64,000 nt of DNA from CBDFGK01 sp965247075 (GTDB lineage: Bacteria > Pseudomonadota > Gammaproteobacteria > Pseudomonadales > Halieaceae), in contig CBDFGK010000003.1 of the NCBI GenBank assembly GCA_965247075.1, positions 1,922,001 through 1,986,000 of the forward strand. The letters run 5' to 3'. A model generated the notes under the pieces. That model searched no databases and was not told the origin of the DNA. It saw only the letters and a list, made by a program, of their open reading frames with translations. The translations under genes were made by a program, and so were the position numbers. Below, one piece after another: positions 15,837-24,119 of the stretch; the stretch's first letter is position 1, and each line of letters begins with the position of its first letter.

Positions 15837-18101
15837 GTGCGTGTATTCATAGCAGAGAAGCCATCACTCGCCAGAGCGATTGCCGCCGTGTTGCCCGGTC
15901 CACAGGTGCGGCACAAGACCCACATTGTGTCGGGGCAGGCGACGGTGGTGGTCTGGTGCGCGGGTCACGTTCTGGAGCAATGTATGCCCGAGGACTACGA
16001 CCCGGCGCACAAGCAGTGGCGCCTGGACGCGCTGCCGATCGTGCCCGATCACTGGCGGAACAAGGTGTCATCAAGAACGAAGGACCTGTACCAGACCATC
16101 GAACACTTCGCCAGACAAGCCACCGAGATTGTGCACGCGGGTGATCCGGATCGGGAAGGACAGCTGTTGGTGGATGAGGTGCTGACACAGATCGGTATTG
16201 ATGTGTCCGTTCGGCGCCTGTTGATCGCCGACCTCAACCCCGCGGCGGTTAAGCGCGCACTGGACAAGCTGGATAACAATATCGACTATGCCGGCCTGCG
16301 GGATGCGGCTCTGGGACGTAGCCGGGCGGATTGGCTCTATGGGTTGAATCTCACCCGATTGTATACCTTGCAAGGTCAGAGCGGCGGTCATTCGGGGGTT
16401 TTGAGTGTTGGGCGGGTCCAGACCCCGGTGTTAGGCCTGGTCGTGCGACGCGACCTGGACATAGAGCAGTTTGTGAGCAAGCCGTTTTACACCCTCAATG
16501 CGCAACTTGAGGCCGCACAGGGGAGCTTTGTCGGGCACTGGATCCCCGGTAAAGAAGCCGAAGCCCATCAAGATGACGACGGCCGGGTCGTGAACCGGGC
16601 CTACGTGGCAGCGTTGGCGACGCAGCTGAGCGGCGCCAGTGGCCCGATTGTCTCGCTCAAACAACACCACAAGAAAGACGCCCCGCCGCTGCCGTTCTCT
16701 CTGCCGGAACTGCAAAAGATCGCCGCCAAGGGCCGGGGCCTGTCGCCGAAAAAGACGCTGGAGATCGTCCAGCGCCTGTACGAGCAATACCAGGTGTTGA
16801 CATACCCGCGCTCGGACTGTCGCTACCTGCCGGTAGAGCATTGGGATGAGGCGGGCGCGGTCAGGGATGCGATTGCCCAATCCCTCGGCACCGGCCATGC
16901 CCTGCAACCGCTGGCGGACAGGGTCGACCTGAAGCACCGAGGCAAGTGTTGGAATGATCAGAAAATCACAGCGCACCACGCGATCATTCCAACCCAAAAA
17001 GGGGTGCCGCTGGAGCCACTGACCGCCCACGAGCGGTGGGTGTATGAAGTGGTGGCCCACCGCTATCTGCTGCAGTTTTGTGTGGACCGGGAATACGACC
17101 AAACCGATGTGCTGGTTGACCTGGTGGGGACGGCAGGCAGTGAGTGCTTCAAGGCCCGGGGCCGGGTGGAAACCGAAGCCGGATGGAGGGTCTGGGCGGA
17201 CGTTCTGCGATCCCCCAACAAGGATTCACGGACCGACGATCGCGAGGAGGCAAAGGATGAGACCACCGTGTCCTTGCCGGTTCTGACCGAAGGGGAGACC
17301 CTGCAGTGTCTGGCCTGTCACTGGGTTGAGAAAAAGACCACGCCGCCGAAGCGGTTTAGTGAGGCCAGCCTGCTGGATGCGATGACCGGGATTGCCCGGT
17401 TTGTGCAAGACCCGGCCATCAAGCACACGCTCAAGGAGACCGATGGACTGGGCACACCGGCCACCCAGGCCACGATCATGGAGACACTGTTTCAGCGGGG
17501 CTTTCTGGAAAAGCGCAAGAAACAGGTTTTTTCGACCCCGTTGGGCCGGGATTTGATTAACCTGCTGCCGGCGCCGGTCACTCTGCCGGACATGACAGCA
17601 CGGTGGGAACAGCAGCTGGCGCGCATTGCGAACGGGGAGTTGATGTTGGACACTTTTCTGACTGACGTGGTGGCTTATACCCGGCAATTGGTCGTGCAGG
17701 GCAACGCCCTGGGGGCGCTGACGCTCGCAGGCTCACCCTCAAAAGAGCCTGTTGTCAATAAGGATTCAGAATACCCCTGCCCTGGCGATCGTTGTGAGGG
17801 CCGGTTACGACGGATTAAGGGCAAAAACGGGTTTTTTTGGGGATGCACGGAGTATCAACAAGGGTGCCGAGAAACCCGGCCGGACAGTAGAGGTAAACCG
17901 GGCAAAGCCCGCGACAGCAGTGCGAAGGCCAGAGGAAAGCCACCAAGCCCGTCGGCGAAGGTGGGCGCGAAGTGCCCACAGTGCACGCAGGGCTCGATCC
18001 AGAAAAAGACCATACAAACCGGCAAGAATGCCGGTAAAGATTTTAAGGGCTGCTCACGGTTTCCGAGCTGTCGGTACTTTGCGTGGGCAAAGGGCAGTTA
18101 A
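15837..18101 (+). CDS. topB: DNA topoisomerase III (type IA), island-type
   Basis: A 754-residue single-strand DNA decatenase. The N-terminal Toprim domain shows FIAEKPSLARAIA and the metal-binding DPDREGQ (about residues 102-108). SVGRVQTPVLGLVVRRD and the catalytic tyrosine region LTYPRSDCRYL (Tyr323) follow. The C-terminus has two Cys4 zinc fingers (CPGDRCEG...WGCTEYQQGC and CPQCTQG...GCSRFPSC). The GTG start has AGGAG 12 bases upstream. SPI-7/PFGI-1 type conjugative islands carry such a topB near parB and STY4528-like genes, whose scraps lie 3 kb upstream, so it is best read as the surviving gene of that island. Confidence 0.92.
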   Translation: MRVFIAEKPSLARAIAAVLPGPQVRHKTHIVSGQATVVVWCAGHVLEQCMPEDYDPAHKQWRLDALPIVPDHWRNKVSSRTKDLYQTIEHFARQATEIVHAGDPDREGQLLVDEVLTQIGIDVSVRRLLIADLNPAAVKRALDKLDNNIDYAGLRDAALGRSRADWLYGLNLTRLYTLQGQSGGHSGVLSVGRVQTPVLGLVVRRDLDIEQFVSKPFYTLNAQLEAAQGSFVGHWIPGKEAEAHQDDDGRVVNRAYVAALATQLSGASGPIVSLKQHHKKDAPPLPFSLPELQKIAAKGRGLSPKKTLEIVQRLYEQYQVLTYPRSDCRYLPVEHWDEAGAVRDAIAQSLGTGHALQPLADRVDLKHRGKCWNDQKITAHHAIIPTQKGVPLEPLTAHERWVYEVVAHRYLLQFCVDREYDQTDVLVDLVGTAGSECFKARGRVETEAGWRVWADVLRSPNKDSRTDDREEAKDETTVSLPVLTEGETLQCLACHWVEKKTTPPKRFSEASLLDAMTGIARFVQDPAIKHTLKETDGLGTPATQATIMETLFQRGFLEKRKKQVFSTPLGRDLINLLPAPVTLPDMTARWEQQLARIANGELMLDTFLTDVVAYTRQLVVQGNALGALTLAGSPSKEPVVNKDSEYPCPGDRCEGRLRRIKGKNGFFWGCTEYQQGCRETRPDSRGKPGKARDSSAKARGKPPSPSAKVGAKCPQCTQGSIQKKTIQTGKNAGKDFKGCSRFPSCRYFAWAKGS

Positions 18102-18136
18102 GTTAGTGCCTGTGTCCGAATAACGACAAATTGAAA

Positions 18137-18238
18137 GCCACGTACATCAGTCACACGATATTCTTTGCACAGCACATTCCGGGACACACGGATATCCGTT
18201 CAACGCGCCTCTACGTCCAGACCCGCGTGGAACTATAG
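18137..18238 (+). pseudogene. C-terminal tail of a tyrosine recombinase
   Basis: One frame reads HTIFFAQHIPGHTDIRSTRL then YVQTRVEL and stop at 18238. GHTDIRST-x-x-Y carries the conserved His and the catalytic Tyr context of phage/island integrases (GHxxIxTTxxY). Nothing upstream extends it. It lies 36 bases after topB and may mark the far end of the decayed island. Confidence 0.4.
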
Positions 18239-18290
18239 GCCAGTAAATGCAGTCATAACCAGTAGCTCTTGGAGGCCGAGATCGAAAATA

Positions 18291-19982
18291 ATGCTCAGAC
18301 CCGCCATCACCGTCATCATAGCGCTATCGCTCACTGCCTGTTTTCAGGTCCAGTTACGGGGTCCCGTTGCCGCCAGCACCGTCTCAGTGCAGGAACTGAA
18401 ATCCGGCGAACAGGTTACCAGCGGCAGTAGTTGGGACGCTGATTTCCTGATCGCCACAAATGGCCAGGCTGTCTGGGACAGTTATGAACCCAATGTTCAG
18501 TTGTGGCTGCTGGGGCTATACGTCCCGGATACACGCGAATGGAAAACTGACGGCTACTACCTTGTTACCGCCAGCGCAGGTATTGACACCGATGTGGACG
18601 GCAATCGACTCAATGACACCGCGGCGCGAGCGGTGGCAGGTAACTGGCGAGCCATTATCAGCGGTGCCGACGCCAAGCGACTCGGCCCCAAGGTATCGCC
18701 CCTGACCGAGGCCATGTATCAATACCTCGCCCCGAACCTGGCCAATTTGTCCAATGCCGACCTGGAGAGTCAACTGAACCTGCTCGCCAGGCGACTGGTT
18801 GTCGATGTAAACGACGACGGCCAAACAGACTATTTTGACGCCCTGCAGTGGAGCCGATTGTTTGACGCCGACAAGCTGTTGGCCGATGTCGAGATACTGA
18901 ATGCAGTAAGCGATGCCATCGCTGCCGGCGACACGGATATTTCGCAACTGGCTGTGCAACTGGTAGAGAGTGGCGACGGCTATTCCGGTGAGTGGGTCTA
19001 CCGTTTTTCACGGCCGGATGGCAATTCCTACACCTGCGCCCACTGTCACGCCATTGTCGAGCCTTCCCGGAACGGCTTTGCGCGGCCGGGCCATCCCCTT
19101 GGCGATGCCATGGCCAGGAGTGATTTCAAAGACGGTCTAGTGACCTCCCTGCTGGACGCCGCCAATTCCTGCCTCGATGAATGGATGAACGCCGAACCCT
19201 GGTCGGCTGACAGTGCGGACTGGCTGGTGCTGGAGAGCTGGCTGGAATCCCATGCGCCCCCCAGCGCCGCCGATTCTGTGGATATTCAGATCGCCCAGGT
19301 TCCAGCCGATCTGAGCGGTGGCGATGCCAGTGACGGCCGCGCCACCTTCAATCGCAGTTGTGCCATCTGTCACGCTGAAGATGGGCGGGGCAGCCTGCAG
19401 GCGCCAGCCATAGGCGGCCTGGGATACAGTGCCGAATTCGTGGCCAATCGGGTTCGCTACAGCGGCCGCACCAACAGCGCCGTGTATGAGGGATTAACCG
19501 GCGGCATTATGCCGTTCTGGGGGGCCAACCGCCTCAGCGACGCCGAGCTGCTGGACGTGGTTGCCTTCCTCGAACTGGGTGAGGACGAACTGGAGGCTAT
19601 AAGCGGCGATACCACTGCTGACAACACAGAAAGTGGATGTGGCAGTGACCACGAGATGGTCGGTTATGTCGCGGAACTCTCAACGCTGCAACACAAGGTC
19701 AGCGGTACCGCTACCATCATCGACAATTGCACGATTGAAGTGGCTAACTTTCATTACGATGGTCGCGGTATCGTGGTGCAAGCCTATACCGGTCGGGGAC
19801 GGCATTTTACCGGCAGGGCCGCCTTTGCCATCAGCCCCAACCTGGTCGGTAGTGCCTACACCGACGCTACCGTGCAATTCAGTCTTCCCGATGATCGCTC
19901 CCTCGACGAATTCAATGCCATTAGCATCTGGTGCGTGGAAGTCGGCATCAGCTTTGGTGACGGGATTTTTGGGCCTCCCTGA
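18291..19982 (+). CDS. Di-haem cytochrome c lipoprotein with DM13-like domain
   Basis: 563 residues starting at ATG 18291 (a longer frame to 18165 overlaps the recombinase scrap and is not credible). The start MLRPAITVIIALSLTACFQ is a lipoprotein signal with the lipobox Cys at residue 17. Two CxxCH haem sites occur: CAHCH at residue 249 and CAICH at residue 357. The second lies in a typical class I cytochrome c domain (GRATFNRSCAICHAEDGRGS ... GIMPFWGANRLSDAELLDVVAFL). The C-terminal 110 residues (LSTLQHKVSGTATIIDNCTI, FHYDGRGIVVQAYTG) look like a DM13 domain, proposed to act in electron transfer. Probably periplasmic and membrane-tethered. GGAGG lies 15 bases upstream, a longish gap. Confidence 0.8.
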   Translation: MLRPAITVIIALSLTACFQVQLRGPVAASTVSVQELKSGEQVTSGSSWDADFLIATNGQAVWDSYEPNVQLWLLGLYVPDTREWKTDGYYLVTASAGIDTDVDGNRLNDTAARAVAGNWRAIISGADAKRLGPKVSPLTEAMYQYLAPNLANLSNADLESQLNLLARRLVVDVNDDGQTDYFDALQWSRLFDADKLLADVEILNAVSDAIAAGDTDISQLAVQLVESGDGYSGEWVYRFSRPDGNSYTCAHCHAIVEPSRNGFARPGHPLGDAMARSDFKDGLVTSLLDAANSCLDEWMNAEPWSADSADWLVLESWLESHAPPSAADSVDIQIAQVPADLSGGDASDGRATFNRSCAICHAEDGRGSLQAPAIGGLGYSAEFVANRVRYSGRTNSAVYEGLTGGIMPFWGANRLSDAELLDVVAFLELGEDELEAISGDTTADNTESGCGSDHEMVGYVAELSTLQHKVSGTATIIDNCTIEVANFHYDGRGIVVQAYTGRGRHFTGRAAFAISPNLVGSAYTDATVQFSLPDDRSLDEFNAISIWCVEVGISFGDGIFGPP

Positions 19983-20212
19983 GCTGTCGGCCGGCGGCAG
20001 GGCATCTCAAACACTGCAATGCCAGGATTTTTCTTCGCCTTCCGTACTCTCTGGTTGTTACACAGCGACTACTCCTCCAATCATCGAGAAAATCAATCAA
20101 CCTGGCCGGAATTATTAATTGGACTGATTAATATACAACTCTGTAATATTGGTACCCAAGACAGTCCAATTTCAACAATGAGCAAGTGCTAAATCCCACA
20201 GGAGACCACTCG

Positions 20213-22390
20213 ATGTCTGTAGATTATCAAAACAAATGCCCGTTTTCGGCCGGGTCCAATCAAAGGGGCACCTCGAACCGGGACTGGTGGCCAAATCAGC
20301 TAAACCTCAAGATTCTTCGTCAGCAATCTGCCAAGTCCAACCCCATGGGTGAAGAATTCGATTATGCAGAGGCGTTCGAAAGTCTCGAATTCGATGCCCT
20401 GAAGAAAGATCTCAATGACTTGATGACCGATTCCCAGGACTGGTGGCCTGCCGACTTTGGCCACTATGGGCCGTTGTTTATCCGCATGTCCTGGCACGCC
20501 GCCGGGACCTACCGCACCGGTGACGGTCGCGGTGGCGCGGGGACCGGTAACCAGCGCTTTGCACCGCTTAACAGTTGGCCTGATAACGTTAACCTCGACA
20601 AGGCGCGCAGGCTACTTTGGCCGATCAAGCAGAAGTACGGCAAGAAAATCTCCTGGGCCGACCTGCTGATTCTCACCGGCAACGTCGCTCTGGAATCCAT
20701 GGGTTTCAAGACCTTCGGCTTCGGTGGCGGGCGTGAGGATATCTGGGAGCCGGAGCAAGACATCTCCTGGGGTGTCGAAACCGAATGGCTCGAAGACAAA
20801 CGTTACAGTGGCGAGAGAGACCTGGAAAGTCCGCTCGCCGCAGTGCAGATGGGATTGATCTATGTAAACCCGGAAGGGCCTGACGGGAACCCGGACCCCC
20901 TCGCCGCAGCCGTGGATATCCGCGAGACATTCGCACGCATGGCAATGAACGACGAAGAGACGGTTGCGCTCATCGCCGGTGGACACACTTTTGGTAAAAC
21001 CCACGGTGCCGGCGATGCCGAACTGAAAGGTGTCGAACCCGAAGCGGCCGGCATTGCAGAGCAAGGCTTTGGTTGGACGAGCAGTTTTGGCTCAGGAAAG
21101 GGCGGTGACACGATTTCCAGCGGTCTCGAAGTCACCTGGACGACTACACCGACGAAGTGGAGCAACAATTTCTTTTCCAATCTGTTTGACTACGACTGGG
21201 AACTGACTAAGAGTCCGGCCGGTGCGCAGCAATGGACACCAAAAAATGGCGCAGGTGCCGATTCAGTGCCGGATGCTCATGATCCGGACCAGCGTCAAGC
21301 ACCAGGCATGCTCACCACCGACCTCTCCTTACGGTTTGATCCTGAATACGAGAAAATCTCGCGACGCTTCTTCGAGCAGCCTGAAGAATTCGCAGACGCG
21401 TTCGCCCATGCCTGGTTTAAACTGACCCACCGTGACATGGGTCCGCGCGCACGATACCTCGGACCCGAAGTGCCTGCCGAAGATTTTATCTGGCAAGACC
21501 CGATTCCGGCAGTCGATCATGAACTGATTGATGAGAATGACACCGCCACACTCAAAAACAAGATCCTTGAGTCAGGGTTAACTGTGCCGCAACTGGTTTC
21601 CACAGCCTGGGCTTCGGCTTCCACCTTCCGCAGTTCTGACATGCGCGGGGGTGCTAACGGTGCCCGGATTCGCCTGGCCCCGCAGAAAGGCTGGGCAGTG
21701 AACCGGCAAGCGGCTGACGTGCTGAAATCCCTGGAGGGCATTCAGCAGGAATTCAACGATGCTCAATCCGGAGGCAAGAAAGTGTCCTTGGCGGACTTGA
21801 TTGTCCTGGGTGGTTGTGCGGCCATCGAGGCTGCAGCGAAGAAAGCCGGCCACGATATAGCCGTTCCTTTCGCACCGGGCCGTATGGACGCCTCGCAAGA
21901 GCAGACCGATGTGGAATCGTTTGACGTGCTCGAACCTGCGGCTGACGGGTTCCGCAACTACCAGAAGGACAAGTACTCCGTTTCGGCCGAGGAGTTGCTG
22001 ATCGACAAGGCACAACTGCTGACTCTGACTGCGCCGGAGATGACGGTACTCATTGGCGGTATGCGGGCCTTGAATGCCAATTTCGATAGTTCGCAGCATG
22101 GCGTCTTTACCGACAATCCGGGCACTCTGAGCAATGATTTTTTCGTTAACCTGCTCCCTATGGGCACTGAGTGGAAGGCCGTTTCAGAAGACGAGTTTGA
22201 GGGCAGTGATCGCGCAACCGGTGAACAGAAGTGGACAGCCACTCGCGTCGACCTGATCTTCGGCTCTAACTCCGAGCTGCGCGCACTTTCTGAAGTTTAC
22301 GCAAGTGTGGATGCACAGGAGAAGTTTGTTAACGACTTCGTGAAGGCCTGGGACAAGGTGATGAACCTCGATCGATTCGACCCGGCGTAG
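20213..22390 (+). CDS. katG: Bifunctional catalase-peroxidase
   Basis: 725 residues, normal length for KatG, which removes hydrogen peroxide. The ATG at 20213 has CAGGAGA 8 bases before it. The distal pocket RMSWHAAGTYRTGDGRGG contains the catalytic Arg, Trp and His. MGLIYVNPEGP contains the Tyr of the Met-Tyr-Trp adduct, and GGHTFGKTHGAG the proximal haem ligand His. The duplicated C-terminal peroxidase-like half lacks the haem ligand, as usual. The hydrolase gene starts 15 bases downstream, and a GST follows, suggesting one transcription unit for oxidant and electrophile defence. No clear OxyR site was identified. Confidence 0.97.
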   Translation: MSVDYQNKCPFSAGSNQRGTSNRDWWPNQLNLKILRQQSAKSNPMGEEFDYAEAFESLEFDALKKDLNDLMTDSQDWWPADFGHYGPLFIRMSWHAAGTYRTGDGRGGAGTGNQRFAPLNSWPDNVNLDKARRLLWPIKQKYGKKISWADLLILTGNVALESMGFKTFGFGGGREDIWEPEQDISWGVETEWLEDKRYSGERDLESPLAAVQMGLIYVNPEGPDGNPDPLAAAVDIRETFARMAMNDEETVALIAGGHTFGKTHGAGDAELKGVEPEAAGIAEQGFGWTSSFGSGKGGDTISSGLEVTWTTTPTKWSNNFFSNLFDYDWELTKSPAGAQQWTPKNGAGADSVPDAHDPDQRQAPGMLTTDLSLRFDPEYEKISRRFFEQPEEFADAFAHAWFKLTHRDMGPRARYLGPEVPAEDFIWQDPIPAVDHELIDENDTATLKNKILESGLTVPQLVSTAWASASTFRSSDMRGGANGARIRLAPQKGWAVNRQAADVLKSLEGIQQEFNDAQSGGKKVSLADLIVLGGCAAIEAAAKKAGHDIAVPFAPGRMDASQEQTDVESFDVLEPAADGFRNYQKDKYSVSAEELLIDKAQLLTLTAPEMTVLIGGMRALNANFDSSQHGVFTDNPGTLSNDFFVNLLPMGTEWKAVSEDEFEGSDRATGEQKWTATRVDLIFGSNSELRALSEVYASVDAQEKFVNDFVKAWDKVMNLDRFDPA

Positions 22391-22405
22391 AAAACCGGCG
22401 ATGAC

Positions 22406-23401
22406 ATGAAATTCAAACGTACCCCCGATGAGTGCTTCGACAATCTTGCCGACTACCCCTTCGAACCCAACTATCTTCACATTGCTGATGGCGAGGGCGG
22501 TGAGCTGCGGCTTCATTATGTAGACGAAGGGCCTGCAGATGGCGCGGTTGTCTTGTTAATGCACGGCCAGCCGGTCTGGTCGTACCTGTATCGCTACATG
22601 ATTCCGCCCCTGGTAGCGGCGGGTTTTCGCGTTATCGCCCCGGATCTGATTGGCTTTGGCCGCTCTGACAAACCAACGCAATTGGAGGACTACAGCTACG
22701 CCGGCCACGTGGCCTGGATGAGTGAGTGGCTAACGGCGTTGGATCTGCAAGATATTACCCTGTTCTGCCAGGACTGGGGCAGCCTGATCGGGTTGCGCCT
22801 GGTGGCGGCTTTTCCGGATCGCTTTTCCCAGGTGGTACTCGCCAATGGCGGTATGCCCACCGGCATGATTCCCGAGGAGTATACCGAACCCCTCAAGGAA
22901 GCCTACCAAACTCTGCCGGTGGTGAAGGTGGAGGAGTTGGGCGAGCGTTTCCGGGACACCTCTGGCATCCCTGGCTTCTTGTACTGGCGCAAATTCTGTG
23001 CGGAAACACCGGAGCTGGATGTAGGGCGATTGGTAGAGCTTACCTCGACTACGGCGCTGTTGGCGGATGAAATTGCAGCTTATGGCGCACCTTTTCCCGA
23101 CCAGACGTATGTGGCCGGTGCGCGTCGTTTCCCCAGCCTGGTGCCGGTGTTTTATGATGAGCCGGAGGTAGAGGAGAACAAATCCGCGTGGGAAGTACTG
23201 CGCCGGTTCGACAAGCCTTTTATGTTGGCTTTCTCCGACCAAGACCCTGTCACCGCCGGTGGCGACAAGGTATTTCTGGAGCAAGTGCCGGGCTGTCAGG
23301 GGGTGGCGCATCGCACTATCGAAGGGGCGGGGCACTTCCTGCAGCAGGATGCGCCGCAGCAGTGTGTGCAGGCGATTTTGGATATAAGCGGCCGGACGTA
23401 A
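22406..23401 (+). CDS. Haloalkane dehalogenase-like alpha/beta hydrolase
   Basis: 331 residues with the alpha/beta-hydrolase fold. HGQPVWSYLYR (residues 53-63) is the oxyanion-hole motif of haloalkane dehalogenases. The nucleophile is Asp123 in FCQDWGS, with Trp124 next to it as the halide-stabilising residue of subfamily I (DhlA type). Asp280 (or Asp278) and His310 (EGAGHFLQQ) complete the triad. The Asp-Trp pair argues against a Ser hydrolase; an epoxide hydrolase or fluoroacetate dehalogenase remains possible. It follows katG by 15 bases and precedes a GST, a detoxification setting. Confidence 0.8.
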   Translation: MKFKRTPDECFDNLADYPFEPNYLHIADGEGGELRLHYVDEGPADGAVVLLMHGQPVWSYLYRYMIPPLVAAGFRVIAPDLIGFGRSDKPTQLEDYSYAGHVAWMSEWLTALDLQDITLFCQDWGSLIGLRLVAAFPDRFSQVVLANGGMPTGMIPEEYTEPLKEAYQTLPVVKVEELGERFRDTSGIPGFLYWRKFCAETPELDVGRLVELTSTTALLADEIAAYGAPFPDQTYVAGARRFPSLVPVFYDEPEVEENKSAWEVLRRFDKPFMLAFSDQDPVTAGGDKVFLEQVPGCQGVAHRTIEGAGHFLQQDAPQQCVQAILDISGRT

Positions 23402-23434
23402 CATGAAGAAAGCCTGTATCGTTTTGCGCCCAAT

Positions 23435-24118
23435 ATGATTGAGTTGTATACGGCACCGACGCCAAACGGGCACAAGGCTGCCTGCACCCTGGAAGAACTG
23501 GGCATGCCTTACCAGGTGTTTACCGTCGATATCAGCTCGGGCGACCAGCATGCCGAGGCGTTCAGGGCGATAAGCCCCAACGGCCGTATCCCCGCTATCG
23601 TGGATCGGGATAACGATAATCTGTCGATCTTCGAATCCGGTGCCATCATGATTTACCTGGCCGAGAAAGCCGGCAAGTTGCTGCCCGCCGATGACAGGGG
23701 CCGGGCGCGGGTGATGCAGTGGTTGATGTTCCAGATGGGTGGTGTGGGTCCGATGATGGGTCAGGCCAATGTGTTTTTTCGCTATTTCCCGGAAACCATC
23801 CAGCCGGTCATTGACCGCTACCAGAACGAATGCCGCCGCCTGTTTGAAGTGTTAGACAAGCGCCTGGGAGAGAATGAGTGGCTGGCCGACGATTACTCCA
23901 TCGCGGATATTGCCAACTGGTGCTGGGTGCGTACCTATAAATGGTCCGGCGTATCCCGTGATGGCTTGGAGAACCTGGATCGCTGGTTAAACGTGATGAA
24001 GGAAAAGCCCGGCTTGCGCGCAGGCGTACAAGTGCCATTCTCGGTGGACAGCCTGTTGGATGACGAGGAGGCCCAGGAAAAATTCAAGCAGAACGCGCGC
24101 AATTCACTGCAGACCTAG
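23435..24118 (+). CDS. Glutathione S-transferase family protein (Nu-class, YghU/YfcG-like)
   Basis: 227 residues. The N-terminal thioredoxin fold starts IELYTAPTPNGHKAACTLEE, with TPN in place of the catalytic Tyr/Ser as in the YfcG/YghU disulfide-reductase group. SPNGRIPAIVD carries the cis-Pro and FESGAIMIYLAEK the glutathione-binding Glu-Ser. The C-terminal helical domain is complete (DDYSIADIANWCWVRTY). It lies 33 bases after the hydrolase gene. Its stop codon is one base from the left end of the ISNCY element. Confidence 0.88.
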   Translation: MIELYTAPTPNGHKAACTLEELGMPYQVFTVDISSGDQHAEAFRAISPNGRIPAIVDRDNDNLSIFESGAIMIYLAEKAGKLLPADDRGRARVMQWLMFQMGGVGPMMGQANVFFRYFPETIQPVIDRYQNECRRLFEVLDKRLGENEWLADDYSIADIANWCWVRTYKWSGVSRDGLENLDRWLNVMKEKPGLRAGVQVPFSVDSLLDDEEAQEKFKQNARNSLQT

Positions 24119-24119
24119 C

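Noticed and set aside
18100..18290. Right attachment site matching the tRNA-Pro 3' end
   Set aside because: No repeat of the T-arm/acceptor sequence (GGTTCAAATCCTGC) was found up to 18290, so the island end cannot be fixed this way.
18165..18290. Extended N-terminus of the cytochrome lipoprotein
   Set aside because: The extra 42 codons overlap a recombinase scrap in another frame, and the lipoprotein signal begins exactly at ATG 18291.
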